Of a DNA stretch of 64,000 nt, positions 16,867 to 25,236 are shown piece after piece. The position numbers and the translations under genes are program-made. A model generated the notes under the pieces. That model was not told the origin of the DNA. It ran no database searches and was given only the letters and a program-made list of their open reading frames with translations. The DNA is taken from NCBI RefSeq assembly GCF_024599655.1, contig NZ_CP102247.1, positions 3,720,001 to 3,784,000 of the forward strand. The letters are read 5' to 3'. The number at the start of each line of letters is the position of its first letter. Position 1 is the first letter of the stretch. The DNA is from Enterobacter asburiae (GTDB lineage Bacteria; Pseudomonadota; Gammaproteobacteria; Enterobacterales; Enterobacteriaceae).

Positions 16867-17499
16867 ATGAAACCGGCATCCGTTATCATTATGGACGAAC
16901 ATCCTATCGTCAGAATGTCGATAGAAGTCCTGCTACAGAAAAATAAGAATATCATAGTCAAGCTCAAGTCTGGCGATAGCCATGAAGTCCTTGACTGTAT
17001 CCGCAATCACCCTATCGATCTGGTGATCCTTGACATTGAACTCACGGGCACGGATGCTTTCGCTTTACTTAAGAGAATCAGAAACTTAAACAAAGACATT
17101 AAGGTTCTGTTCCTCTCGTCTAAATCTGAGTTATTTTACGCGGGTCGCGCTATTCGCGCCGGGGCAAATGGCTTCGTCAGTAAACGAAAAGATTTAGGGG
17201 AGATCTACAACGCCGTAGAAATGATCCTGATGGGCTATTCTTTTTTCCCATCGGAAACGCTGAACTTTATAAACCATTTGGGTTCAGGGAAAGGGATGGC
17301 AGTGGATATGCCATTATCGAATCGCGAGGTTACGGTATTACGGTATCTGGCGAATGGATTATCCAACAAGGAAATTGCTGAACAGCTGCTATTAAGCAAC
17401 AAGACCATTAGCGCGCATAAATCCAATATTTATTCCAAGCTGGGCGTGCAAAGCATCGTGGAATTAATTGATTACGCCAAAGCTCACGAACTGCTATAA
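16867..17499 (+). CDS. fimZ: Fimbrial response regulator FimZ
   Basis: The 210-residue NarL/LuxR-type response regulator matches FimZ closely. The receiver has the acidic pocket MDEH (9-12) and phosphoacceptor Asp56 (LVILDIEL), with Lys in FVSKRKD. The DNA-binding domain at about 147-205 reads LSNREVTVLRYLANGLSNKEIAEQLLLSNKTISAHKSNIYSKLGV. In Salmonella FimZ activates fimA and lowers motility. No partner kinase gene is nearby, as is usual. It converges with fimF, and a 12-bp stem lies in the gap. Confidence 0.93.
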   Translation: MKPASVIIMDEHPIVRMSIEVLLQKNKNIIVKLKSGDSHEVLDCIRNHPIDLVILDIELTGTDAFALLKRIRNLNKDIKVLFLSSKSELFYAGRAIRAGANGFVSKRKDLGEIYNAVEMILMGYSFFPSETLNFINHLGSGKGMAVDMPLSNREVTVLRYLANGLSNKEIAEQLLLSNKTISAHKSNIYSKLGVQSIVELIDYAKAHELL

Positions 17500-17507
17500 C
17501 CTGAATT

Positions 17508-17541
17508 CACTCCCTGCAGTTTATCTGAGCTGCAGGGAGTG
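17508..17541. terminator. Hairpin between convergent fimZ and fimF
   Basis: A perfect 12-bp stem CACTCCCTGCAG / CTGCAGGGAGTG with a 10-base loop lies between the two converging genes. There is no long T-run on either side, so it may be a weak or bidirectional terminator. Confidence 0.6.
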
Positions 17542-17550
17542 CGGTCAGTG

Positions 17551-18072
17551 CTAATTATAGTTAATCATGAAGGTGGCATCCGCATCGGCACGGCCAGGCT
17601 GAGGGTTATCGGCAGTGGCAATATAATTGGCATAAAACGACAGAATCGCATTCCCCTGCGCATCAACCGAGACCGGCTGGCTGGCCTGCTGTAGAGCCAG
17701 ACGCGTTTTATCCGCATCCCTGATCTCGACGGCGACGTGAGTTGCTGTACTGGCGTCATTCAGCGCCAGCAAGCCGCTATTGCTCCCGTCGGCTTTCCCC
17801 GAAAACGTAATGGACGCCGCGCCCGGCGGACAGCCGGTCAGCTTCAGCGTAAACGGCATGGGCTGAGTGCGGCTCCCGGTGGTGCTGAGCTGTTTCGTGG
17901 GCCAGGTGCCAAGAGGGACGGTCTTGTCGCTGTCGCTGCCCTCGGCAACGCAGGTAAAGTCGACGATATTCCCGTAGAGCCGAATGTTAATCTCGCCCAA
18001 CGCGGTGTCCGCCTGAGCCTGCGTGCAAAGCGCAAGGAGCGCCACGGTGATTAAACGGATCCCGTTTCGCAT
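17551..18072 (-). CDS. fimF: Minor fimbrial subunit FimF
   Basis: The 173-residue pilin-fold protein has a signal peptide ending QAQA at about residue 21. A cysteine pair (DFTCVAEG and LTGCPPG) forms the usual disulphide. The last strand ends FMINYN, with the penultimate Tyr used for chaperone and usher recognition. It is the last gene of fimAICDHF, 9 bp after fimH, and should link the FimH tip to the rod. Confidence 0.88.
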   Translation of the reverse strand: MRNGIRLITVALLALCTQAQADTALGEINIRLYGNIVDFTCVAEGSDSDKTVPLGTWPTKQLSTTGSRTQPMPFTLKLTGCPPGAASITFSGKADGSNSGLLALNDASTATHVAVEIRDADKTRLALQQASQPVSVDAQGNAILSFYANYIATADNPQPGRADADATFMINYN

Positions 18073-18081
18073 ATTGGCTCC

Positions 18082-19089
18082 TTAGTCGTAATCCACGCGC
18101 AGATACCCGCGCGAGGTGAAGCGCCCTTCCGCTGGCTTATTGCCCGTCACGCTTACCGGCCAGACGCGGATCCCCACCTGCGCCTGCGCGCTGTCGTCGA
18201 GGCGGAACGGAATTTTGCTCGTCAGGTTGTTGGGCGTGAGCGGCGCCCCGCTTTCGTTGGCAATGATGAACCCCACGTCCGGGTTATCCGACACCAGCAC
18301 ATTATCAGAGACTTTTTCCGCCTCGACGCGCATCGTCAGCATGGCGTTCGCCTCCACGTTGGTGCATTTGATCGCAATGGTTTTGCTTTGCGATGAGACC
18401 CCCTCCGGCTTGTTACCCACGCCCGCCTTGCTGAACAAGGAGGCGCCAATGTCACCGAAATCAAACTCCACCACGTTACCGGCATTAATGGCGCAGCTTT
18501 GCGGCACCTGGATGGTTCCGCTGTAGCTGATGGTATAGACCGGCGTGGTTAACGGATCGGATGAAGTTGTGGTGACGTAGACGCGGAACATGGTGGCACG
18601 CGGGATCACCACCATGTTGATAAAACGCCGGGTCACCTTAAGACGGAAGACAAGGCTGGAGTCCTGAACGCCAAACGGTTTGTTTTTGGAGACGTTAGGA
18701 TGGCTCCCCATCTGGATATAGCTTTTTGGCGGGTAAAACACACCAGCATAGCTGTCCGTGATTTTCATCGCCCCGTCCAGATAGTCGTTAAGCTTCAGAT
18801 ATTGATAGCCATCGCTCGTTCCCGTTACCGGGTAGTCGGTCACATAGCTACGCTTGGTGGTATTCCCGACGGTGCCCTTCGGGCAGACGGCATTCACCCC
18901 TACCCACTGCGACTTCTCGCTGAGCGTCACGACCTGCCCAATCTGGTTATTCGAGCTGTTGAATTTATCCGTCAGGTCGTAATGCACCTCCGTCGGCACG
19001 CCTTTTTCATTGACGCACACCGTCGCTAATGCGTTTGTCGCGGGCAGTAACGCCAGCAGCGACAGGGCAAAGATTTGGGTTTTAATCAC
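18082..19089 (-). CDS. fimH: Type 1 fimbrial adhesin FimH
   Basis: The 335-residue two-domain tip adhesin starts with a signal peptide (ALSLLALLPATNALA). An N-terminal lectin domain (about 23-190) follows, with cysteines in VCVNEKG and NAVCPKG. The C-terminal pilin domain carries cysteines in QSCAINAG and IKCTNVE and ends YLRVDYD. The sequence is of the Salmonella rather than the E. coli FimH type, so sugar specificity should not be assumed identical. The start overlaps fimD by 8 bp. Confidence 0.9.
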   Translation of the reverse strand: MIKTQIFALSLLALLPATNALATVCVNEKGVPTEVHYDLTDKFNSSNNQIGQVVTLSEKSQWVGVNAVCPKGTVGNTTKRSYVTDYPVTGTSDGYQYLKLNDYLDGAMKITDSYAGVFYPPKSYIQMGSHPNVSKNKPFGVQDSSLVFRLKVTRRFINMVVIPRATMFRVYVTTTSSDPLTTPVYTISYSGTIQVPQSCAINAGNVVEFDFGDIGASLFSKAGVGNKPEGVSSQSKTIAIKCTNVEANAMLTMRVEAEKVSDNVLVSDNPDVGFIIANESGAPLTPNNLTSKIPFRLDDSAQAQVGIRVWPVSVTGNKPAEGRFTSRGYLRVDYD

Positions 19090-21661
19090 AGCCGATCCCC
19101 TTAAGTGTGATTGCCTGTTGCAGGCTCTGTTCAGACAAGCTGTAAGGTGCGCGACACTGGGACTGCGCCCCGTCGCCCCACTGGATCAGCAGTTCGCCTT
19201 CCAGCGGCAGCCCACTCAGGTATATTTGTCCGTCATCCCCCACCATGCTCGTGACGCCGCTTTTGGTCTCACGCACCACCGCGCCGAACGGCACCGGCTG
19301 GTTGCCGCGCATTACCGTCAGCAGGGCGCGCACGCCAATGCGGGTATCGAAGCTGGCGCGCACCAGCGCGCCTTTGGTCGGCACCACGCTGCTCACGTTG
19401 TTTTCGATATCGGTGTTGTTGCTCATGGTGTTGGTATCCAGCGCCACGCGGTTGTAGCGGTAGACGGTGGCATACGGCATCACCGCGTAGCCTCGCCAGT
19501 CGGTTTTCACGCCGGTCTGGTTTTCAATACTGACGCCTGATGCCCCCGGCGCTTTGATCAGCACGTTGGTGTCGCCCAGCGGCTGGCTGAAGGTCACGCC
19601 GTCGGCGTGGCCGACCACCCCGCCGGAGAGCTGCCAGTTGAGATCGTGCTGGTCGCGGGAGTAGTTGTAGCCCACGCCCAGCGTGCCGTAGGTCGCCTGC
19701 CAGTTGGCGCTGGCGCTTCCGCTTGAGCCGTTGGTGCTGGCGTGCCCCTGGGTCACGCTGTAGTTCAGGTTGCGGTCCTCCAGCAGCGTTCCGCTGACGC
19801 CGGTTTGCCAGCTTGTGTCGCCATCGCTGTTTCGACTGGCGGATGCCGTCGCGTAGGCGCGGTCAATCGCGCTGTCCCGGCGATAGCCCTGACGGGTAAA
19901 GAGGCTGAACGGCACGGAGACGTTAAACGACGCGATCCGATCGGTGCCGTCTATCCCAACGGACTTGTTCCACGACCACGAGACGGAGTAGTTGATCCCC
20001 TTCACGCCGCCCGCGTAGCCCAGCTGGTACCAGAGGTTCGTCTCGTCTGTTCCCCAGTAGGTCTGCTCGCTACCGGAGATATAGACCGAGCCGTAGTCCC
20101 CCAGCGACTGAGAGACGTTGAGCTGGAAGCGGCCTTTTTTATTCCACGTCAGGTTGTGATAGCTCTGCACGTCCGGCACATCGTTATCGTTCTGGCTATC
20201 GGCATACTGATAGCCTTCCATTGAGCGCCAGGCCACATCGTCGAGGGTGTAAAACCCTTTTGTGGAGTAGCGATAGCCCAGCAGCTGGAAGTTGGTGCCG
20301 AAGCCGTTAAGGGATTTTGCGTAGAGGAAGCGCAGAGACTGCCCTTCATGCTTGCTGTCGTCCGCGAGCTGGCTGCGGGCGTGGGTGATATCGAGCGAGA
20401 CCGCGCCCCAGTCACCCAGGTTTTTCCCGGCCCCGACGGCCACCGCTGTATAGCGTGACGCCAGCTGCGTGCCGCCGTAGAGCGTGTAGCCGTTGGCAAG
20501 ACCGGTAACCAGGGTGCCCTGGGTGAAGAACGGCGTATCCTGATCGCTGTTCCCGCTGCGGTAATCCCCCGCGACGAGGTCGTACTTCCAGCGCCCTTCA
20601 CGCTGCAGGAGCGGCACGGTGGAGTACGGCACGGTATAACGCTGCTGGGTGCCGTCTTTCTCTTCGACCGTGACTTCCAGGTCACCGCTTGAGGAGGTCG
20701 GGTTAAGATCGGTAATGGCAAATGCGCCCGGCTGGACGTAGCTTTGATAGATAACGTAGCCATTCTGGCGAACCACCACTTTGGCGGGCGTACGGGCGAT
20801 CCCGCGCACGGTCGGTGCGTAGCCCTGCAGGCTGTCCGGGTACATGCTGTCAGACGAGAAGAGTCGCCCGCCGCGAAAACCCATGCTGTCGAAAACGTCA
20901 TTCCCGGTATTGCTGTCGCCCAGCACCAGTTCGCTTTTAAGCGGGATAACGGTGCGCTGCGCCCAGGTGCCAATATTCTGCCACTCGCTGTGCCGCTGCC
21001 CGTTATTCTGCGTGTACCGCCATGCGCCGTTGTTACGTAAACGCCAGGCGCCATAGTTCAACCCGCTCTGCAGGTTGAGGTAATAGCTGTCGTCTTCGCT
21101 TCCCCGGTTACCGGTGAAGCTGTAGTTCACCAGCGCGGCGGGAATACCTTCATCCCACTGTTCGGGCGGAATATAGCCCCGGGCGCTGTTTTGCAACGCC
21201 ACCTGCGGCAAGCTGACGTCCAGACGCTGGGAGGCAAAGTTGAATACCGTTTCGCTGCCGGGTATAGCCGTGGTCAGCGGAACGCAGGTCTCGCCCTGCA
21301 CCTTAGCCAGCTCGGGAAACGCCGCGACGTTAACGCCAAAGCGATCGAGCATCGCGCGCGTAATGCAGGCCGATAAACCGCCCGCCACCGGCGGCGTGTT
21401 TTCGGCCTGCTCAAAACGCACGTCCTGGGTACCGATAAACTCATCGTTACGCCAGATATCCACGCGATAAACGCCGGGTGCCTGCTGGTGTCCTTGTTCA
21501 AAACGCGACAAATCCGCCACGCTGGCGGCGTCGTCGGACAAAAAGGCCGGGTTGAAATAACTTTCGCTCCAGCCAGCCTGCGGCCAGAGCGCAGCCATCA
21601 GCGCCAGTGCAACCGGGCAGTAACGTCTCTGGTGGTTTTTCATCGCCCTGACTCTGCTCAC
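19082..21661 (-). CDS. fimD: Fimbrial outer-membrane usher FimD
   Basis: The 859-residue PapC-type usher has a signal peptide (PVALALMAALWPQAGWS) and an N-terminal chaperone-binding domain (YFNPAFLSDD). A long beta-barrel with a plug follows, and two C-terminal beta-sandwich domains end in ITLKGIGCD. It forms the outer-membrane pore for pilus assembly. The first ATG overlaps fimC by 4 bp; a second ATG six codons later (21643, MKNHQRRY) is also plausible. The gene is intact. Confidence 0.94.
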   Translation of the reverse strand: MSRVRAMKNHQRRYCPVALALMAALWPQAGWSESYFNPAFLSDDAASVADLSRFEQGHQQAPGVYRVDIWRNDEFIGTQDVRFEQAENTPPVAGGLSACITRAMLDRFGVNVAAFPELAKVQGETCVPLTTAIPGSETVFNFASQRLDVSLPQVALQNSARGYIPPEQWDEGIPAALVNYSFTGNRGSEDDSYYLNLQSGLNYGAWRLRNNGAWRYTQNNGQRHSEWQNIGTWAQRTVIPLKSELVLGDSNTGNDVFDSMGFRGGRLFSSDSMYPDSLQGYAPTVRGIARTPAKVVVRQNGYVIYQSYVQPGAFAITDLNPTSSSGDLEVTVEEKDGTQQRYTVPYSTVPLLQREGRWKYDLVAGDYRSGNSDQDTPFFTQGTLVTGLANGYTLYGGTQLASRYTAVAVGAGKNLGDWGAVSLDITHARSQLADDSKHEGQSLRFLYAKSLNGFGTNFQLLGYRYSTKGFYTLDDVAWRSMEGYQYADSQNDNDVPDVQSYHNLTWNKKGRFQLNVSQSLGDYGSVYISGSEQTYWGTDETNLWYQLGYAGGVKGINYSVSWSWNKSVGIDGTDRIASFNVSVPFSLFTRQGYRRDSAIDRAYATASASRNSDGDTSWQTGVSGTLLEDRNLNYSVTQGHASTNGSSGSASANWQATYGTLGVGYNYSRDQHDLNWQLSGGVVGHADGVTFSQPLGDTNVLIKAPGASGVSIENQTGVKTDWRGYAVMPYATVYRYNRVALDTNTMSNNTDIENNVSSVVPTKGALVRASFDTRIGVRALLTVMRGNQPVPFGAVVRETKSGVTSMVGDDGQIYLSGLPLEGELLIQWGDGAQSQCRAPYSLSEQSLQQAITLKGIGCD

Positions 21662-22353
21662 AGGTTGACGCTACGCGCCGGAGTAATGGCACCGTAGTCA
21701 TTCACGCTCTGCCAGGAAAGCGTACCGCTGGCACCGGCTGGCAGCACCTGCTGAGCCGAGCTTTTCGGCGCAACCATCAGGTTATCCAGCTGCTGCCCGC
21801 CCAGCTTCAGATTGACGAGGGTGATGTAATACGGAGAGGCGTTGCTGACTTTGAGATGGGTGCCCGCGCGCTCAAACCGCAGCTGGGAAAGCGCCTCTTC
21901 CGGCTGCATCGCCAGGTTGTTCGGGCGCACAAACAGCTTGATGCGTGAGAGGATCGCCAGCTGCAGCACGTTATTGTTTTCCGTTTTCGCTTTGTTCACT
22001 GACGGGATCGCCTTCACGTTCATGTAAAAGAGCGATTCGCGATCGGCAGGCAGCGCCGGCCCGGCGTAAATAATACGCAGCGTGTTTTCACTGTTCGGCT
22101 CGCTAACAAACAGGGGCGGAGTAACGGCAAAGGTTTTTTCTTTTTGCCCGCTCGCATTTTCGATCCACGCGTTAATTAAATAGCGTTCCTGTTTGTTGCT
22201 GTTGGTGATCGCCAGCGACGTTTGTTTCGCCTCTGCCGGATAAATAACGCGCGTGGCCCCCAGCGCAATACCGCCGGAAGCATTTGCGCAGGCAGAAACC
22301 ATCATCAAAATAAACGATAAAAAAAGTCCTGGTTTAATTAGGGCATTCATCAC
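21658..22353 (-). CDS. fimC: Fimbrial periplasmic chaperone FimC
   Basis: The 231-residue PapD-like chaperone has a signal peptide to about residue 25 and two immunoglobulin-like domains. The conserved blocks are GATRVIYPAEAKQTSLAITN, YLINAWIEN, FAVTPPLFVSEPNSENTLRI (the donor-strand region) and LFYMNVKAIP. It caps subunits in the periplasm and delivers them to FimD. The fimD start overlaps its stop codon. Confidence 0.93.
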   Translation of the reverse strand: MMNALIKPGLFLSFILMMVSACANASGGIALGATRVIYPAEAKQTSLAITNSNKQERYLINAWIENASGQKEKTFAVTPPLFVSEPNSENTLRIIYAGPALPADRESLFYMNVKAIPSVNKAKTENNNVLQLAILSRIKLFVRPNNLAMQPEEALSQLRFERAGTHLKVSNASPYYITLVNLKLGGQQLDNLMVAPKSSAQQVLPAGASGTLSWQSVNDYGAITPARSVNL

Positions 22354-22384
22354 AACCGTACCTTTAATAATGTGTTCGCAGGTG

Positions 22385-22930
22385 TTATGGATAAATCAAC
22401 GTAAACCAGACATCCGACTGAATTTTGCCTGGCTCGAGGTGTTCGGAAATAGCCCGATAGCGGGCGCTAAAATGGAACGCGAGCTCGCGGGTCTCGATCG
22501 GCAGCCAGCTGACGGCCGTGGCGTTTGGGATAATTTGACGCTGCTGTTCGTCAAAGAGCGCCAGCCCCACGCCGCTGCTGACAGGCGTTTCACCCGGCCG
22601 CGATGTCGCCAGAAAGACCTGAGGATCTTCTGCGGGCGTCACGCCCTGAAACTGGATCCCCACGGTGCGCGAAACATCAACGCTACAGTCCAGCAGCCGC
22701 ACGGTGAAAGGCACATTCACCGTGGAAAAACTGCCCACACCGGAAAATGAATTGGTTCGGTACTGCCCCATGTCGATGCGCATATTCTGGCTGTCGGGCG
22801 CCACGGCGCAGCCGCCGTTCACCAGTTCACCCCGGAGATGAACCTTGCCACCCTCGATCACCACGGTATGCGCCGATGCCGGACAAGCCATCGCAAGGGT
22901 TAACAGCAGTAGTGTTCCAGTCCTTGTCAT
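22385..22930 (-). CDS. fimI: Fimbrial subunit-like protein FimI
   Basis: The 181-residue pilin-like protein has a signal peptide (LLLLTLAMACPASA), the disulphide pair GGCAVAP and LLDCSVD, and the pilin pattern GKVHLRGELVNGGC. It lies second in the operon, between fimA and fimC, where FimI lies in Salmonella and E. coli. FimI is thought to stop and anchor the growing rod. It ends SDVWFTLIYP without the strict penultimate Tyr-X ending of the major subunit. Confidence 0.86.
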   Translation of the reverse strand: MTRTGTLLLLTLAMACPASAHTVVIEGGKVHLRGELVNGGCAVAPDSQNMRIDMGQYRTNSFSGVGSFSTVNVPFTVRLLDCSVDVSRTVGIQFQGVTPAEDPQVFLATSRPGETPVSSGVGLALFDEQQRQIIPNATAVSWLPIETRELAFHFSARYRAISEHLEPGKIQSDVWFTLIYP

Positions 22931-22998
22931 CCTTCGTTCCTGGCATTTGCGTATGACGGGCCTCGTCCCTGAGGCCTGAACATCCCTGTGCGGAGGAA

Positions 22999-23562
22999 TT
23001 ACTCGTATTTCATTACGAAGGTGGCGTCAGCGTTCGCCTGGCCCGGCTCGGTGGTGGCAGCCGTTGATTTATAACGCGCGGTGAACTTCAGGGTGTTAGT
23101 CCCTTCGATCAGCGTCTGCGCAGCAGAGAAGGTCGCGCCGTCTGGGGTCAGAACGCTGGATTTGCTGTCGAGGATCTCGATACCCACGCCTTTCGCGGTG
23201 TTGTCGTTGTTACCGGAGGTAACGGCCAGCAGGGTTTTATCGGTTGGGTCGATCTGACCGGTGAACGCAACAGCGGCAGTTTTGGCAACCAGCGGATCGC
23301 AATCATTCAGTTCAATGTTGAATGGAATATTAGAGGTGGTGTCGCCCACTTTGGTAAATTTCGCGGTGCGATACTGACCCAGATTAACGGTCTGCTCGGA
23401 AGAATCAGTATTTACTGAACAAGCCGCATTAACCAGCTCACCTTTAAAATGTACGGTACCGCCATTTACGGAAACCGGCGCAGCAGGATCTGCTGCATTT
23501 GCGGCACCCGCAACCAGGGCCAAAGTTGCAATAACAGTAGAAGCAATGTTGCTGAGTTTCAT
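22999..23562 (-). CDS. fimA: Major type 1 fimbrial subunit FimA
   Basis: The 187-residue major pilin has a signal peptide ending GAANA at about residue 23. The cysteine pair is in VNAACSVNTDSS and LNDCDPL, and the end is TFVMKYE with the conserved penultimate Tyr. It heads fimAICDHF; the gap to fimI is 68 bp. Expression is probably set by FimZ and FimY acting at the 310-bp upstream region, since no invertible switch or fimB/fimE-like recombinase is present. Confidence 0.93.
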   Translation of the reverse strand: MKLSNIASTVIATLALVAGAANAADPAAPVSVNGGTVHFKGELVNAACSVNTDSSEQTVNLGQYRTAKFTKVGDTTSNIPFNIELNDCDPLVAKTAAVAFTGQIDPTDKTLLAVTSGNNDNTAKGVGIEILDSKSSVLTPDGATFSAAQTLIEGTNTLKFTARYKSTAATTEPGQANADATFVMKYE

Positions 23563-23872
23563 GTCTATTCCTTTAAAATGTAAATAACCCTTCCCGCGAA
23601 TAATCGGGAATAAGAAATACGTTCAATTGAGTAATTGAAAGCTTATTTCGGAGGAGACAAAGTAGCTCAGGAAGCGATTTTTAAATATGTCAAAACGCTG
23701 CCATTTCGCCAGGTCACATCCTAATCCCGCCTAAGAAATTGACCATCCCCTAAGAAGGGTTTTTGCGTCTCGCTGATAAAAACGCGTAAAGGGTGACTGA
23801 CAGCGACGCTCGCTTCTGACAAAATACACGCCATCCCCCCTTTCAAACGTTACAGACGGAATCTTCTCTCTG
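23563..23872. promoter_or_regulatory. fimA-folD divergent intergenic region
   Basis: This 310-bp gap holds the promoters of fimA (minus) and folD (plus). The fimA-proximal half is AT-rich. I looked for paired inverted repeats that could act as a phase switch and saw none. Confidence 0.5.
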
Positions 23873-24739
23873 ATGGCAGCAAAGATTATTGACGGTAAAA
23901 CGATTGCGCAGCAGGTGCGCTCTGAGGTCGCGGAAAAAGTGAAGGCGCGTAAAGCTGCCGGAAAACGCGCCCCCGGGCTGGCCGTTGTGCTGGTTGGTAG
24001 CAACCCGGCATCGCAGATTTATGTCGGCAGCAAGCGCAAAGCGTGTGAAGAGGTGGGCTTCGTCTCCCGCTCTTACGATTTGCCGGAAACCACCAGCGAA
24101 GCAGAACTGCTGGAACTTATTGACACCCTGAATGCCGATAAAGAAATCGACGGTATTCTGGTTCAGCTGCCGCTGCCGGCGGGTATCGACAACGTGAAGG
24201 TGCTGGAGCGTATCGCACCGGATAAAGACGTGGACGGTTTCCATCCGTACAACGTTGGCCGCCTGTGCCAGCGCGCGCCGCGTCTGCGCCCGTGCACGCC
24301 GCGCGGGATTGTGACGCTGCTGGAGCGTTATAACATCGACACCTACGGTCTGAACGCCGTGGTTATCGGTGCGTCCAACATCGTGGGCCGCCCGATGAGC
24401 ATGGAGCTGCTTCTGGCTGGCTGCACCACCACCGTGACCCATCGCTTCACCAAAAACCTGCGTCACCACGTCGAGAACGCCGATCTGCTGATCGTCGCGG
24501 TCGGCAAGCCGGGCTTTATTCCGGGCGAGTGGATTAAAGAGGGTGCGATCGTCGTGGACGTCGGGATTAACCGTCTGGAAAACGGCAAAGTGGTCGGCGA
24601 CGTGGTGTATGAAGATGCCGCGGCTCGCGCCTCTTACATTACCCCAGTCCCGGGCGGCGTAGGCCCGATGACCGTTGCAACACTGATTCAGAATACGCTG
24701 CAGGCTTGCGAAGAATATCACGACGTAGAGGACGCGTAA
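23873..24739 (+). CDS. folD: Bifunctional methylenetetrahydrofolate dehydrogenase/cyclohydrolase
   Basis: The 288-residue FolD interconverts 5,10-methylene-, methenyl- and 10-formyl-tetrahydrofolate with NADP, supplying one-carbon units. Catalytic Tyr50 and Lys54 are in ASQIYVGSKRKACEE. The substrate loop is DGILVQLPLPAGID and the NADP site is IGASNIVGRPMSMELLLAG. The signature PGGVGPMTVATL lies near the end. ybcJ follows after one base, so they form an operon. Confidence 0.97.
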   Translation: MAAKIIDGKTIAQQVRSEVAEKVKARKAAGKRAPGLAVVLVGSNPASQIYVGSKRKACEEVGFVSRSYDLPETTSEAELLELIDTLNADKEIDGILVQLPLPAGIDNVKVLERIAPDKDVDGFHPYNVGRLCQRAPRLRPCTPRGIVTLLERYNIDTYGLNAVVIGASNIVGRPMSMELLLAGCTTTVTHRFTKNLRHHVENADLLIVAVGKPGFIPGEWIKEGAIVVDVGINRLENGKVVGDVVYEDAAARASYITPVPGGVGPMTVATLIQNTLQACEEYHDVEDA

Positions 24740-24740
24740 G

Positions 24741-24953
24741 ATGGCGACTTTTTCATTAGGAAAACACCCGCACGTTGAGCTGTGCGATCTGCTGAAGCTG
24801 GAAGGCTGGAGCGAAAGCGGCGCGCAGGCGAAAATCGTTATCGCCGACGGGCTGGTGAAAGTCGACGGCGTAGTAGAAACGCGCAAGCGCTGCAAGATTG
24901 TCGCGGGGCAGACTGTGAGCTTTGAAGGACAGAGCGTAACCGTTACGGCCTGA
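24741..24953 (+). CDS. ybcJ: S4-like RNA-binding protein YbcJ
   Basis: The 70-residue protein has an S4-like fold: HVELCDLLKLEGWSESGAQAKIVIADGLVKVDG then TRKRCKIVAGQTV. It matches E. coli YbcJ, a small putative RNA-binding protein of unclear role. It starts one base after the folD stop. Confidence 0.93.
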   Translation: MATFSLGKHPHVELCDLLKLEGWSESGAQAKIVIADGLVKVDGVVETRKRCKIVAGQTVSFEGQSVTVTA

Positions 24954-24960
24954 GCCGTCT

Positions 24961-25040
24961 GATGCCCGGTGGCGCTGCGCTTACCGGGCCTACGTACTGT
25001 CTCCGTTTGTAGGCCGGGTAAGGCGAAGCCGCCACCCGGC
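24961..25040. repeat. Paired REP elements (BIME)
   Basis: Two REP units face each other: GCCCGGTGGCGCTGCGCTTA-CCGGGC and GTAGGCCGGGTAAGGCGAAG-CCGCCACCCGGC. They lie just after ybcJ and may form the end of the folD-ybcJ transcript. Confidence 0.85.
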
Positions 25041-25163
25041 AATTTCTCTCACAATCCCCTCACACCCATCGCGGTTATTTATCGATCCACTTCAAATAAT
25101 CACTATTTCATCTGTTGAAACGTGAAAATTCAGTTGCGCGTTTTTCACTCTTTGCCCACGATA

Positions 25164-25195
25164 AGTAGAACGTTCTACTAAAACGTTCTACTTAC
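25164..25195. promoter_or_regulatory. MalI/LacI-type operator of the PTS gene
   Basis: A perfect 16-bp palindrome AGTAGAACGTTCTACT spans 25164-25179. Its right half AACGTTCTACT is repeated 13 bp further on (25182-25192). The central ACGT is typical of LacI-family operators and resembles the E. coli MalI site. It lies 42-73 bp before the EIICB start codon. Confidence 0.7.
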
Positions 25196-25236
25196 AATAA
25201 CAGCGCCAAAAAAAGCGCTACTCGGGGGAAATCAGC

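Noticed and set aside
19082..23872. Possible fimbrial phase-variation switch
   Set aside because: No tyrosine recombinase gene and no pair of short inverted repeats flank the fimA promoter; regulation by FimZ and FimY is sufficient.
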